From an uncultured Collinsella sp. (lineage in GTDB: Bacteria; Actinomycetota; Coriobacteriia; Coriobacteriales; Coriobacteriaceae), in assembly GCA_900549025.1 (NCBI GenBank), contig URMZ01000017.1, positions 1 to 34,170 on the forward strand: 34,170 nucleotides of DNA, given 5' to 3'. Made by a program: the position numbers and the translations under genes. Shown piece by piece: positions 17,277 to 27,591 of this stretch (position 1 is its first letter; each line of letters starts with the position of its first letter). The notes beneath the pieces are model-generated. The model was not told where the DNA came from. It worked only from the letters and a program-made list of their open reading frames with translations, and did no database searches.

Positions 17277-18239
17277 CTAGTCCACAATGACAAGGAATGT
17301 CGTGTAGAGACCCAGATGGAGCCTGTCGCTGTTTTCGATTTCCACTGGGGGATAGATCTTGCCGGGCTCGCGTTGGTCGCGCGGCGGCTCAATCACATTA
17401 TCGCCGTCGCCTGCACCCGATTCGAGTACCGTGCCGTTGGTCGATCCAAGGCCCTGGGCGTACCAGTGCTCACCCTCAAGCCAAATGCGAAGATGCTCGC
17501 GCGATGCGTCGGCGCCCACATCGGTGATGCTGGGCGAGGTTTTGGGCAAAGAACCAATCACGGTGCCGCGCGGATCGCGTGTGAGGGGATGGATTTGCAT
17601 GTCGGCGCAGTTGTCGGCATGGGTTCTGAGCAGACCGAGGTTGGGGGCGACGGTGCGCGGCTGCTCCAGGCTGCTCATAAAGCCACGTCCGACGGTAGTT
17701 TCGGTGGTGCCAAAGTGCCCGCCCGTCTTGTTGTCGCAAAAGCGCTCGACGGTGGCCACGCCCTGAACGGGATCGGCGAGCGCCCCCGTTGCCACAAAGA
17801 GCATAAGGTAAAGCGTGCTTTTCTCGCGCACGGTATTGCCGTCAAAGTTGTCGATGCGATTGAGGGCATTTGCATATAGGCGGCTGTCCAGCTTGTAGCT
17901 GGCGAGAGCCGACATCATTTCGTTGGCGGCCGGACCGCGATAGTGCTCGGCGATTGCCCGATAGGCGGACTCGCCGCCGCCGAGCTTGCTGCAGATTGCC
18001 GAGGAAAGGTTGAGCGTGGTGACGGTAAAGTCGCTGTAGATGGAGGGCGCGCACTGGTCAGGCTTGCGATGGACGATGTAACGGGTGAGATACGAGCGGT
18101 TGGAAGAGCATTTCTCGAGCAGGGTACTGCCGAGATAAGAGTTTCCATTGATAAGCATTCGGGCGATCTCGAGATGTTTAAGACCGCCGAACGAGCGAAT
18201 ATCGTTATAGAGGACCGAGCAAGGCGTCTCTGCTGCCAC
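17277..18239 (-). CDS. FHA-domain protein
   Basis: A 320-aa cytosolic protein. The C-terminal part (about 226-320) is a forkhead-associated domain that binds phosphothreonine peptides; SREH at 246-249 and GSTNGT at 265-270 are the phosphate-binding signatures. The N-terminal 200 residues are mostly helical and I do not recognise them. I chose GTG 18239 over the TTG at 18269 because AAAGGAGGT lies 4 bp before the GTG and inside the longer version. It precedes the transmembrane kinase on the same strand and is a likely substrate or scaffold for it. A terminator and a palindrome separate the two, so they may have separate promoters. Confidence 0.87.
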   Translation of the reverse strand: MAAETPCSVLYNDIRSFGGLKHLEIARMLINGNSYLGSTLLEKCSSNRSYLTRYIVHRKPDQCAPSIYSDFTVTTLNLSSAICSKLGGGESAYRAIAEHYRGPAANEMMSALASYKLDSRLYANALNRIDNFDGNTVREKSTLYLMLFVATGALADPVQGVATVERFCDNKTGGHFGTTETTVGRGFMSSLEQPRTVAPNLGLLRTHADNCADMQIHPLTRDPRGTVIGSLPKTSPSITDVGADASREHLRIWLEGEHWYAQGLGSTNGTVLESGAGDGDNVIEPPRDQREPGKIYPPVEIENSDRLHLGLYTTFLVIVD

Positions 18240-18418
18240 GGATACCTCCTTTGATTGCTTCCTAGCCAATATGGCGATAGGAATTAATGGCCCCCGGTGG
18301 GCGACGTATTAAATGGCCGCGCAATATATAGCGTAACCAAAGCAACATTATAGGCCACATGTTCGAAATTGCAGGAAGACTGAGAGATTTGGTTTGGACT
18401 GGACGGAAATCCCCCTCT

Positions 18419-18556
18419 GTCTTGATCTATAACAATTAGGGCCGATTTTACTCGGTAACTGTTACAGATTGAGACGTTTCTGAACCGTGTCGACCGTTTG
18501 TCTCGATCTGTAACACGTAGAGGAAGATTTGCCCTGTAGATGTTACAGATTGAGAC
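18419..18556. repeat. Two family 1 hairpins, 81 bp apart
   Basis: Copies at 18419-18475 and 18500-18556 with a 24-bp spacer. Left arms GTCTTGATCTATAACA and GTCTCGATCTGTAACA face the same right arm, TGTTACAGATTGAGAC; most differences are G-U compatible in RNA. They lie between the divergent FHA and helicase genes. Confidence 0.9.
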
Positions 18557-18622
18557 AATCAGCCGGGCCCACCTCGTCCACCCCGTCATCTGTGGTTTAC
18601 GTGGGGGCATACGGAGTACGGG

Positions 18623-18827
18623 TATACTAACCCGCGGCGAATCTGCTCCATCGCTTAGAGCTGCTGCGTCTGGACGGCGCGTGATAGGGCTGCCAAAGCG
18701 ATCGCCAGCGTGCTGAGCAACGTCCTCTCTGTGCGCACCTGTTTTTGTATGTATTAGCGCACTACCAAGCACGCCCGCGCGGTCGCATGCCGTGCCCATT
18801 GCGCGTGCAGATAAGGAACAACAACAT
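18623..18827 (+). promoter_or_regulatory. Candidate helicase promoter and long leader
   Basis: TATACT at 18623-18628 is a good -10 box, but no -35 at normal spacing is seen. It would give a leader of about 190 nt before the helicase start, with no ORF of note. Long leaders are common for cold- or RNA-stress helicases. The start site is not proven. Confidence 0.3.
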
Positions 18828-21077
<2,250 letters not shown>

Positions 21078-21110
21078 CATACGCATCGCACGCTAGCGTG
21101 AGGTGAACCA

Positions 21111-21148
21111 AGGGCCCCGAGCAACTACGCTCGGGGCCCTTTTTGTTT
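21111..21148 (+). terminator. Intrinsic terminator after helicase gene
   Basis: AGGGCCCCGAG (21111-21121) pairs with CTCGGGGCCCT (21130-21140), followed by TTTTTGTTT. An additional short palindrome, CACGCTAGCGTG, lies at 21089-21100 just after the stop. Confidence 0.93.
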
Positions 21149-21588
21149 GCCGTATCCGATCGCTAGTTCAAATGTGATTTCCTCGGGAATGCATCTAGAG
21201 GATGCCGTGGGCCTGTTTCCTGCCATGCGGCAATGGGTCCCATGGGGTGCTCCGTGCATTTTTTGGAGTATTCAGCAGCTCTAGTTGGCTGCATACGATT
21301 CGGTATTGCCAACGGTGGCCTTCAGATATCCCTAGCGAGCGTTTTGAGTCAGACTTTTCCGTTTTCCGGTGCAAAGGTGTGTCATTCTCGTTATAGCGGA
21401 ACCCAAAATGATGCAGCGCCCTACAGTTTTGCCCGCTCGCGGCGGTGTTGGCACGAGCGCGTTGCAGAATACTCCGTTTTTGCACGGTCCGGGATGGGGT
21501 ACCTCAGGAGACACAGGGGTATCACGTAAATATATGCAATCTGTAACGGAAATTATGCAAATCGATGAGGCAGACAGCATAGTTTGGT
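21149..21588. other. 440-bp gap without a recognised gene
   Basis: Composition is less GC-rich than the flanks. Short frames on both strands lack ribosome sites and family resemblance. A 12-nt remnant of the family 1 motif (AATCTGTAACGG, 21538-21549) lies between two similar ATGCAA-containing stretches (21531 and 21555). Nothing else supportable is seen; decayed sequence is possible. Confidence 0.4.
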
Positions 21589-21645
21589 GCAAAGAGGTCA
21601 GGTTAATCTGCACCAGGTTGGTGGAAACAAACCTGACCCCTTTGC
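21589..21645. repeat. Family 2 hairpin repeat, copy 2
   Basis: Arms GCAAAGAGGTCAGGTT (21589-21604) and AACCTGACCCCTTTGC (21630-21645) have one mismatch and enclose a 25-nt interior with CACCA-GG-TTGGTG. Total 57 bp, the same dimensions as family 1. It lies upstream of the ferredoxin gene; a same-orientation copy lies downstream of it. Confidence 0.9.
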
Positions 21646-21733
21646 GCTAAACCGGGGTGTCCCCGCGCGCCGTATACTCTGTCTAAGCATGCGGGCGGCT
21701 TGGTGTGTTACCAAGCGTAGGGGAGGATGTTCG

Positions 21734-22495
21734 ATGAGCATGTTCGAAATTGTGTTTAGTCCGACGGGCGGAACGGAGAAAGTGTCTGGTCTTGTGACCG
21801 GGGCGCTGGATGGGAATATCGTTACCGTCGATCTGACCGATAGCGGGTTGGATTTCCACGGGGTCTCGATGGCGAAGGGCGACGTTGCGGTTATCTCCGT
21901 CCCATCATATGCTGGCAGGGTTCCAGCTGTGGCGGTTGAGCGACTGGGAATGGTGCGTGGCAACGGAGCTCGGGCTGTTTTGGTTTGTGTTTACGGGGGC
22001 CGCGCGTTTGAGGATACGCTTATTGAGCTGGAAGACGTTGCGAAGCGTGCCGGATTTAGGGTGGTTGCAGCGGTTTCTGCCATTGCCGAGCATTCCGTTG
22101 CTCGTCAGTTTGCTGCTGGGCGACCGGATGCGCAGGATGTGGCGCAACTTTCAGAGTTTGCGCAGCGGATCCGGCAAAAGCTACTGGACGGGGCTGCGTC
22201 CGAGCCCTCTATTCCCGGCAATCGTCCTTATAAGCAAGCTGGAGGCCACAGTATGGTGCCCCATGCAACGGAGGATTGCGTCTCCTGCGGTGCTTGCGCT
22301 GCGTTGTGCCCTGTTCGAGCTATCGACAAGGACGATCCAAGGCAGGTGGATGGCGAGGCGTGCATCTCCTGCATGCGTTGCGTCTCCGTATGCTCGCAGA
22401 ATGCTCGCAAACTTGACCCTAACAAACTTGCCGCCGTTACCCAGATGCTGAGCAAGGCTTGCGTCGAGCGCAGGGAATGTGAGATCTTCATCTAA
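21734..22495 (+). CDS. EFR1-type flavodoxin-ferredoxin fusion
   Basis: A 253-aa cytosolic electron carrier. The N-terminal part (1-160) is flavodoxin-like, with an FMN phosphate loop, FSPTGGTEK, at residues 8-16. The C-terminal part carries two 4Fe-4S motifs: CVSCGACAALCP and CISCMRCVSVCS. This is the layout of the EFR1 family ferredoxins of anaerobes. ATG 21734 follows GGGGAGGA; upstream frame is repeat sequence. The gene is alone and is flanked by two direct copies of the family 2 hairpin (21589 and 22509). Its codons are less GC-biased than those of gltB or the hydrogenase, which hints at transfer. It might serve the hydrogenase, but this is inference. Confidence 0.9.
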   Translation: MSMFEIVFSPTGGTEKVSGLVTGALDGNIVTVDLTDSGLDFHGVSMAKGDVAVISVPSYAGRVPAVAVERLGMVRGNGARAVLVCVYGGRAFEDTLIELEDVAKRAGFRVVAAVSAIAEHSVARQFAAGRPDAQDVAQLSEFAQRIRQKLLDGAASEPSIPGNRPYKQAGGHSMVPHATEDCVSCGACAALCPVRAIDKDDPRQVDGEACISCMRCVSVCSQNARKLDPNKLAAVTQMLSKACVERRECEIFI

Positions 22496-22508
22496 CGCAA
22501 GCGAGATT

Positions 22509-22571
22509 GGTGCATTGGGGTCAGGTTAATCTGCACCAAGTTGGTGCAAACAAACCTGACTCCATTGCACC
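22509..22571. repeat. Family 2 hairpin repeat, copy 3
   Basis: Arms of 19 bp (22509-22527 and 22553-22571, two mismatches) around a 25-nt interior nearly identical to that of copy 1, with TGCACCA-AGT-TGGTGCA at its centre. It begins 13 bp after the ferredoxin stop. Confidence 0.9.
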
Positions 22572-22627
22572 AGAGCAAGGAGTGTCCCTGGGTGCCGGCA
22601 GAAATGGAGTGCCCCTAAGTGTCGCCT

Positions 22628-22663
22628 AAATACCGTTTATCGAAGAAAAAATACCGTTCATCG
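22628..22663 (+). promoter_or_regulatory. Direct repeats upstream of the PTS promoter
   Basis: AAATACCGTTTATCG (22628-22642) and AAATACCGTTCATCG (22649-22663) are 21 bp apart, two helical turns, and end 10 bp before the -35 box. The spacing suggests a regulator bound on one DNA face. The second copy contains the small dyad ACCG-TTCAT-CGGT. Confidence 0.5.
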
Positions 22664-22673
22664 GTCATAATGG

Positions 22674-22701
22674 TTGTTCCGGCTTTGGGCTTGTCTACAA
22701 T
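22674..22701 (+). promoter_or_regulatory. PTS operon promoter
   Basis: A -35-like TTGTTC (22674-22679) and a -10-like TACAAT (22696-22701) with a 16-bp spacer. A transcript starting near 22708 would carry the antiterminator leader. Confidence 0.5.
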
Positions 22702-22726
22702 AGCTCCCGTAAAAAGAAATGCGGAA

Positions 22727-22812
22727 GGTTACCGAGTCCCTCGGACGTGGGCCTAACCAAAGTCTTTGAACGGGTGTGTCTCTATGGATGCATTCGCTTG
22801 ATTTTGGTTGGG
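22727..22812 (+). promoter_or_regulatory. RAT-like antiterminator overlapping a terminator stem
   Basis: In the leader, GGTTA-CCGAG-TCC-CTCGG ... TAACC (22727-22758) folds as an asymmetric hairpin like the ribonucleic antiterminators bound by LicT/SacY/BglG proteins. Its 3' arm overlaps CCTAACCAAA (22752-22761), which can instead pair with TTTGGTTGGG (22803-22812) to give a stem followed by a weak T-rich stretch. The two folds exclude each other. A BglG-type protein is encoded two genes down. The stem geometry differs from the classic RAT, so this is a strong but untested reading. Confidence 0.6.
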
Positions 22813-22838
22813 CTATATTTATGAAGGGACATGCCACC

Positions 22839-23351
22839 ATGGGTTTCTTTTCTCGCCTGATGGGCGGTTCGGATGAGCAGACGACTGCGGCTTCCGAGTT
22901 CGAAATCCTCGCTCCCGTTTCCGGCGAGCTTGTTCATCTGGAAAATACCAATGACCCTGCTTTTAGCAGCCGTGCAGTGGGCGATGGCGTTGCCGTGGTT
23001 CCCCAAGAGGGAACGGTGTGCGCTCCTGTTTCCGGCACCGTCGCGGCGCTGTTTCCGACTGAGCACGCGCTGGGCATCATGTCCGACGACAGCTCTGCTC
23101 AGGTGATGCTGCATATCGGAATCGACACTGTTAAACTTGAGGGCAAGGGCTTCCATGCGCTTGTTGCCCAGGGTGACCATGTCGACGCGGGCCAGCCCCT
23201 CGTCGAGGTCGATTTCGACGCGGTCCGCGCTGCCGGCTTCGATCCCACGGTCTTCGTTATCGTGTGCGAGCGTTCGGAGAACTCGACTCTTCGTGAGCAT
23301 GCTTCCGGCCCTGTTGCTGTTAAAGAGCCTGTCGTCTGGCTTTCCGAATAA
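22839..23351 (+). CDS. PTS EIIA component, glucose/glucoside type
   Basis: A 170-aa phosphocarrier. It takes phosphate from HPr and gives it to the EIIB domain encoded by the 24333 gene. The two active-site histidines of the Crr-like fold are H76 (TEHALGI) and H92 (LHIGIDTV), the latter the phosphorylated one. The start ATG 22839 has AAGGGA 9 bp before; an in-frame ATG at 22821 has no site. The protein is a stand-alone domain, which the operon needs because EIIBC has no EIIA. First gene of the operon after the antiterminator leader. Confidence 0.93.
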   Translation: MGFFSRLMGGSDEQTTAASEFEILAPVSGELVHLENTNDPAFSSRAVGDGVAVVPQEGTVCAPVSGTVAALFPTEHALGIMSDDSSAQVMLHIGIDTVKLEGKGFHALVAQGDHVDAGQPLVEVDFDAVRAAGFDPTVFVIVCERSENSTLREHASGPVAVKEPVVWLSE

Positions 23352-23369
23352 ATTCTTGTGGTGGGTACC

Positions 23370-24233
23370 GTGGTTATCAAGCGAGTTTTTAACAACAACG
23401 TCGCAATGGTCACTTCGGACGATGGCTCCGAGCTCATCGTCATCGGTCGAGGCCTCTGCTTTGGCCGTCATGCCGGCGATGCCATCGACGAGGCGTCGAT
23501 CGAAAAGACCTACGCGTTGCAGGAGGGAACTTCTCAGGACTCGCGTACGATTGACCGCTTGGCACATCTTTTGGAGTCCATCCCCACCGTCAACCTCGTG
23601 ATTGCCGAGGACATTGTTCAGATGCTCCGTCGAGAGCTCAATGTTGATATCAACGACAAGATTCTCATTGCTCTCGCAGACCATATCAGCCTTGCTTTGG
23701 AGCGCGAGCGCAAGGGCGTCTCCTGTGAGAATCCGTTGCTGCTCGAGATCCAGCAGTTCTATCGCAAGGAGTATGCACTTGCGGGCCGTGCGCTGCAGAT
23801 TATCAAGGAGTATATGGGCATCCAGATGAGCGAAGAAGAGCAGGGTTTCATTACGCTGCATATCGTCAACGCCACCATGCCGCAACGCTCCGATCGTTTG
23901 ATTGTTTCGGTCCAGCTTGTTCGCGACGTGCTCGCGATTGTTTCCAAGCGCTATGCCACGACCCTCGACGACACCTCGCTGCCTTATGAACGCTTCGTTC
24001 GTCACCTGCAGTTTTTCGCACAGCGAGCGCTCGATCCTACGGCCGGGCAAATCAACGGAGACGCGCTGTTCCGAATCGATGAAACGGCGTATCCGTGTGC
24101 ATTCTCGTGTGCGGATGCCATAGCCGCCCACTTGTCGTCTACCTATAACGTTGTCGTTACCGATGCCGAGAAGAGTTATCTCGCATATCACATTGTTAAC
24201 CTGCTTGGAGAACTTGGAGAACCTGGTCTCTAG
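23370..24233 (+). CDS. BglG/LicT-family transcription antiterminator
   Basis: A 287-aa RNA-binding regulator. The N-terminal co-antiterminator domain begins MVIKRVFNNNVAMV, close to the LicT start, followed by two PRD domains. The phosphorylatable histidines are H105 and H164 in PRD1 and H212 and H274 in PRD2. In this family EIIB phosphorylates PRD1 when sugar is absent, and HPr phosphorylates PRD2 to activate. I chose GTG 23370 because it gives the usual N-terminus and has GTGGTGGG just before; GTGs at 23358 and 23361 are alternatives. It sits inside the operon it should control through the leader at 22727-22812. Confidence 0.9.
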   Translation: MVIKRVFNNNVAMVTSDDGSELIVIGRGLCFGRHAGDAIDEASIEKTYALQEGTSQDSRTIDRLAHLLESIPTVNLVIAEDIVQMLRRELNVDINDKILIALADHISLALERERKGVSCENPLLLEIQQFYRKEYALAGRALQIIKEYMGIQMSEEEQGFITLHIVNATMPQRSDRLIVSVQLVRDVLAIVSKRYATTLDDTSLPYERFVRHLQFFAQRALDPTAGQINGDALFRIDETAYPCAFSCADAIAAHLSSTYNVVVTDAEKSYLAYHIVNLLGELGEPGL

Positions 24234-24332
24234 GCATAACGTGCCCACACATCGATTGATATAAGGCAAGGCTCACGGTCTTGTCTAGGGCACATCTGTC
24301 TTAATTTGCGGAAAAGGAAGGGGAGTACCGCT

Positions 24333-25949
24333 GTGACCGCAAAAAAGAAGTTCAATTTCAAAGCGCCGTTGGAGGTGTTCGCGAAGTCGATCGTTCAGCC
24401 GATGATGTATCTCTCGGTTGCCGGCATTCTGCTCATCGTGGGCATCATTCTGACCAACAAGACCATCTGCGCCATGGTCCCTGTGCTGGGCTTCGGTCCG
24501 TTCCAGCTTGTGGGCGCCGTTGTCTACCAGTCGCTGATGTTTATCATCAACAACCTCTCGATTCTGTTCTGCGTGGGCATCGCCGGCGCCATGGCAAAGA
24601 AGAACAAGGGCCATGCCTCGCTGATCGCCCTGATGTCGTTCTTCCTGTTCCTGCAGGCTAACAACATCGTGCTCAACGCCACCGGCTCTCTTGCCGATGC
24701 GAGCGGCATGCTCGGTCTTACCGGAACCGGCCAGGCCACCGTTATGGGCATTCAGGTGCTCGATACCGGCGTGTTTGGCGGCATCATTCTCGGTTGCATC
24801 ACCGGTGCCGTGTTCAACAAGTACTCGAACAAGCAGTTCCCCATTGCCCTTTCGATGTTCTCGGGCGTTCGCTTCCCGTTCCTGATCATGATCATCATTT
24901 CCTGGATCATGGGCGCTGGCTTCTGCATCGTTTGGCCTCCGGTTCAGGGTGCCATCTCCTCCGTTGCCGGCATCATTAAGGAGTCGGGCAACATCGGCCT
25001 GTTTATCTACGGCATGCTCAACAAGCTGCTCGTTCCCACCGGTCTGCACCACCTCATCTACACCCCGTTCCAGTTCTCCGATGTGGGCGGCACCCTGACG
25101 CTGGGTGATCAGGTTATCGCCGGCGCCTATCCCATCCGTGTTGCCGAGATGGCAATGACGGGTCAGCCCTTCTCCGATAGCACCTACTTCAACAGCTATA
25201 CCTTCAACAACCTGTGGCCCTACATCGGCATCGGTCTCGCCTTTATCGTCACCGCTTACAAGGGGAACAAGGACAAGACCAAAGCCGTTATCATCCCGCT
25301 GATCATCACCGCCGTGCTCTCCTGCGTGACCGAGCCCATGGACTTCCTCTTTGTCTTTGCCGCTCCCGTGCTCTTTGTCGTTCACTCGGTTCTTTCCGGC
25401 ATCTTCCTGGTTCTGCTCAAGGTTCTCTCCGTGCCCGCTTCGACTGCAGGCGGCATCATCAACATCGTGGTTTCCAACCTGGTCCTCGGTGTCGACAAGA
25501 CCAACTGGCCGGTTATGCTCGTGCTCGGAGTCGTCAACGCCGCTCTGTACTTCTTCCTCTTCACCTTCCTTATTAAGAAGCTCAACCTCCACACGCCTGG
25601 TCGCGAGGAGGAGTCCGAGCTCGCCGAGTCCGTTGCCGAGGGCGAGGCCGCCGCGTCTGTCGCGGTGAAGCAGGGCGCTGTTGCCGCAGCTCCCGCAGAG
25701 GGCGTCGATGCAGGTATTGCCGACCTGGTCGCAGGTCTTGGTGGCAAGGACAACATCGAGGAGCTCGAGAACTGCTTTACGCGTCTCCGCGTGAACGTTA
25801 AGAACCCGGACCTCATCAATGAGGACCTCATCAACCACGTGCCCAACAGCGGCATCAACCGCAACGGCAATAATATCCAGATCATCTTTGGCATGAAGGT
25901 CGCCGAGATGCGCGACAAGGTCGAAAACGCAATTGAGAAGGAGCAGTAA
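24333..25949 (+). CDS. PTS EIIBC component, alpha-glucoside type
   Basis: A 538-aa permease-phosphotransferase. The EIIC domain (about 1-415) has about ten membrane segments and the sugar-site motif PTGLHH (H239, H240). A charged, Ala-rich linker (about 418-465) leads to an EIIB domain with phosphocysteine C481 in ENCFTRLRV. It imports and phosphorylates a glucoside using EIIA. The start is GTG 24333, with AAGGAAGGGG before it; the frame opens at 24306 but without a site. With the 6-phospho-alpha-glucosidase 3 bp downstream, the substrate is probably maltose or a related alpha-glucoside (compare MalP/GlvC); this is inferred. Confidence 0.92.
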   Translation: MTAKKKFNFKAPLEVFAKSIVQPMMYLSVAGILLIVGIILTNKTICAMVPVLGFGPFQLVGAVVYQSLMFIINNLSILFCVGIAGAMAKKNKGHASLIALMSFFLFLQANNIVLNATGSLADASGMLGLTGTGQATVMGIQVLDTGVFGGIILGCITGAVFNKYSNKQFPIALSMFSGVRFPFLIMIIISWIMGAGFCIVWPPVQGAISSVAGIIKESGNIGLFIYGMLNKLLVPTGLHHLIYTPFQFSDVGGTLTLGDQVIAGAYPIRVAEMAMTGQPFSDSTYFNSYTFNNLWPYIGIGLAFIVTAYKGNKDKTKAVIIPLIITAVLSCVTEPMDFLFVFAAPVLFVVHSVLSGIFLVLLKVLSVPASTAGGIINIVVSNLVLGVDKTNWPVMLVLGVVNAALYFFLFTFLIKKLNLHTPGREEESELAESVAEGEAAASVAVKQGAVAAAPAEGVDAGIADLVAGLGGKDNIEELENCFTRLRVNVKNPDLINEDLINHVPNSGINRNGNNIQIIFGMKVAEMRDKVENAIEKEQ

Positions 25950-25952
25950 ACA

Positions 25953-27335
25953 ATGATCATTACTCTGTGTGGTGGCGGATCCACCTTTACCCCCGGCATC
26001 GTCAAGTCCATCGCCCTGCGCAAGGACGAGCTCGACGTTGACGAGATTCGTCTGTACGACATCAACGAGGAGCGCCAGCGCAAGATCGGCGTGCTCGTGG
26101 ACTGGATTTTGCACGAGGACCTCGGCTTGGACATCAAGCTCACGGTGACCACCGACAAGAAGACGGCTTTTACCGACGCGAGCTTCGTGTTTGCCCAGAT
26201 GCGCGTGGGCGGCTACGCCATGCGCGAGCAGGACGAGAAGATTCCGCTGCGTCACGGCTGCGTGGGTCAGGAGACTTGCGGTTGCGGCGGTCTTGCCTAC
26301 GGCATGCGCACCATCTTCCCCATGGTCGAGCTGATCGATGACGTTGAGAAGTATGCCAAGAAGGACTACTGGATTCTCAACTACTCCAACCCTGCCGCCA
26401 TCGTTTCCGAGGGCTGCCGCGTGCTGCGTCCCAACGCTCGCATCATCAACATCTGCGACATGCCGATTGCAATCATCGACGTGGTTTGCGCCGCGCTCGA
26501 TATCGACAAGAAGGATGTCGAGTACGATTACTTTGGCCTCAACCACTTTGGTTGGTTCACCTCGATCCGCCACAAGGGCGAGGAGGTGCTCCCGCAGCTG
26601 CGCGAGTACATCAAGGAGCACCAGATCCTGCTGCCCGATTCCTACCTCAAGGGCATGGGCTCGCTGATGGCCAAGAAGCCCGAGGAGGCCACCGACGAGC
26701 ACCCCGAGCAGAACCGCCACACCAAGGGCAGCTGGTACTACGTCTGGAAGGGCGAGTACGAGATCATGGAGTGCTTCCCGGAGTACCTGCCCAACACGTA
26801 TCTGAACTACTACCTGCAGCAGAAGGAGTTCGTCGAGCATTCCAACCCCGAGCGCACCCGTGCTAACGAGGTTGAGGAGACGCGTGAGAAGAACCTCTTT
26901 GATGGTATCGATCACTACGAGAAGACGGGCGAGATCGACGAGAGCACGTTCTATGCGGGTAGCCACGGCGACTGGATTGCCGACCTGGCCATCGCTCTGA
27001 AGAACGACACCAAGCAGCGTTTCCTGGTCATTTGTGAGAACAAGGGCGCCATCCCCAACATGCCCTACGACGCTATGGTCGAGCTGCCTGCCTACATTGG
27101 CAAGAACGGCCCCGAGGTCATCAGCCGCGACAACATTCCGCTGTTCCAGCAGGGCCTCATGATGCAGCAGCTGAACTCCGAGAAGCTCATTGTCGAGGCT
27201 ACGATCGAGGGCTCGTACGAGAAGGCGCTTAAGGCCTTTACGCTCAACAAGACCGTGCCGTCGATGAAGGTCGCCAAGGAGGTTCTCGACGACATGATCG
27301 AGGCCAACAAGGGTTACTGGCCCGAGCTTAAGTAA
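25953..27335 (+). CDS. GH4 6-phospho-alpha-glucosidase
   Basis: A 460-aa glycoside hydrolase of family 4, which uses NAD+ and a divalent metal in a redox elimination mechanism. Seen: the nucleotide loop GGGSTFTPG at 7-15, NYSNP at 143-147, CDMP at 168-171 and GLNHFGW with H198. C168 and H198 are the metal ligands, and D169 corresponds to the acid residue of B. subtilis GlvA. The CDMP form, in place of CN(V/I)P, marks 6-phospho-alpha- rather than beta-glucosidases, and the whole protein reads closely like GlvA/MalA. It hydrolyses the phosphorylated sugar delivered by EIIBC. The ATG lies 3 bp after the EIIBC stop with AAGGAG overlapping it, so translation is coupled. Confidence 0.95.
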   Translation: MIITLCGGGSTFTPGIVKSIALRKDELDVDEIRLYDINEERQRKIGVLVDWILHEDLGLDIKLTVTTDKKTAFTDASFVFAQMRVGGYAMREQDEKIPLRHGCVGQETCGCGGLAYGMRTIFPMVELIDDVEKYAKKDYWILNYSNPAAIVSEGCRVLRPNARIINICDMPIAIIDVVCAALDIDKKDVEYDYFGLNHFGWFTSIRHKGEEVLPQLREYIKEHQILLPDSYLKGMGSLMAKKPEEATDEHPEQNRHTKGSWYYVWKGEYEIMECFPEYLPNTYLNYYLQQKEFVEHSNPERTRANEVEETREKNLFDGIDHYEKTGEIDESTFYAGSHGDWIADLAIALKNDTKQRFLVICENKGAIPNMPYDAMVELPAYIGKNGPEVISRDNIPLFQQGLMMQQLNSEKLIVEATIEGSYEKALKAFTLNKTVPSMKVAKEVLDDMIEANKGYWPELK

Positions 27336-27368
27336 AAGCAACAGGGTCGCTGACCGCATACCTGGAGC

Positions 27369-27410
27369 AATGCCCCGTCCACGTGATTGCGTGGGCGGGG
27401 CATTGTCATT
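27369..27410 (+). terminator. Terminator of the PTS operon
   Basis: AATGCCCCGTCCACG (27369-27383) pairs with CGTGGGCGGGGCATT (27390-27404), 15 bp with one G-T pair, followed by a short T-rich stretch. Confidence 0.8.
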
Positions 27411-27457
27411 TGGTAACGCGTTTTATCAAATATGGCATTTATCTGCGGTAATGTTCT

Positions 27458-27487
27458 TTTTCACCGCTGAGGGTGACATTTTATACC
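27458..27487 (+). promoter_or_regulatory. Candidate hydrogenase-operon promoter
   Basis: TTTTCA (27458-27463) and TATACC (27482-27487), 18 bp apart, are the best -35/-10 pair in the gap. CACC and GGTG with the flanking AATGT and ACATT form a loose dyad between them. A small stem GACCTAA/TTAGGTC lies at 27507-27527, inside the predicted leader. No clear Rex, FNR or other redox box was found. Confidence 0.35.
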
Positions 27488-27591
27488 GCCTGCCGAACCG
27501 TGTGGAGACCTAACAACTTTTTAGGTCAGTGTTGTGCGTGTAGCAACTTCGCCCGGCCTCGCCTCCGGGCTGCCATGTGAGAGGGGATCTT

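Noticed and set aside
21369..21650. Small open frames in the gap after the helicase
   Set aside because: No ribosome sites, no family resemblance, and one runs into a hairpin repeat.
24285..27359. 1024-aa minus-strand open frame opposite the PTS operon
   Set aside because: Long but antisense to two clear genes; composition is Val/His/Asp-rich as expected for a shadow frame.
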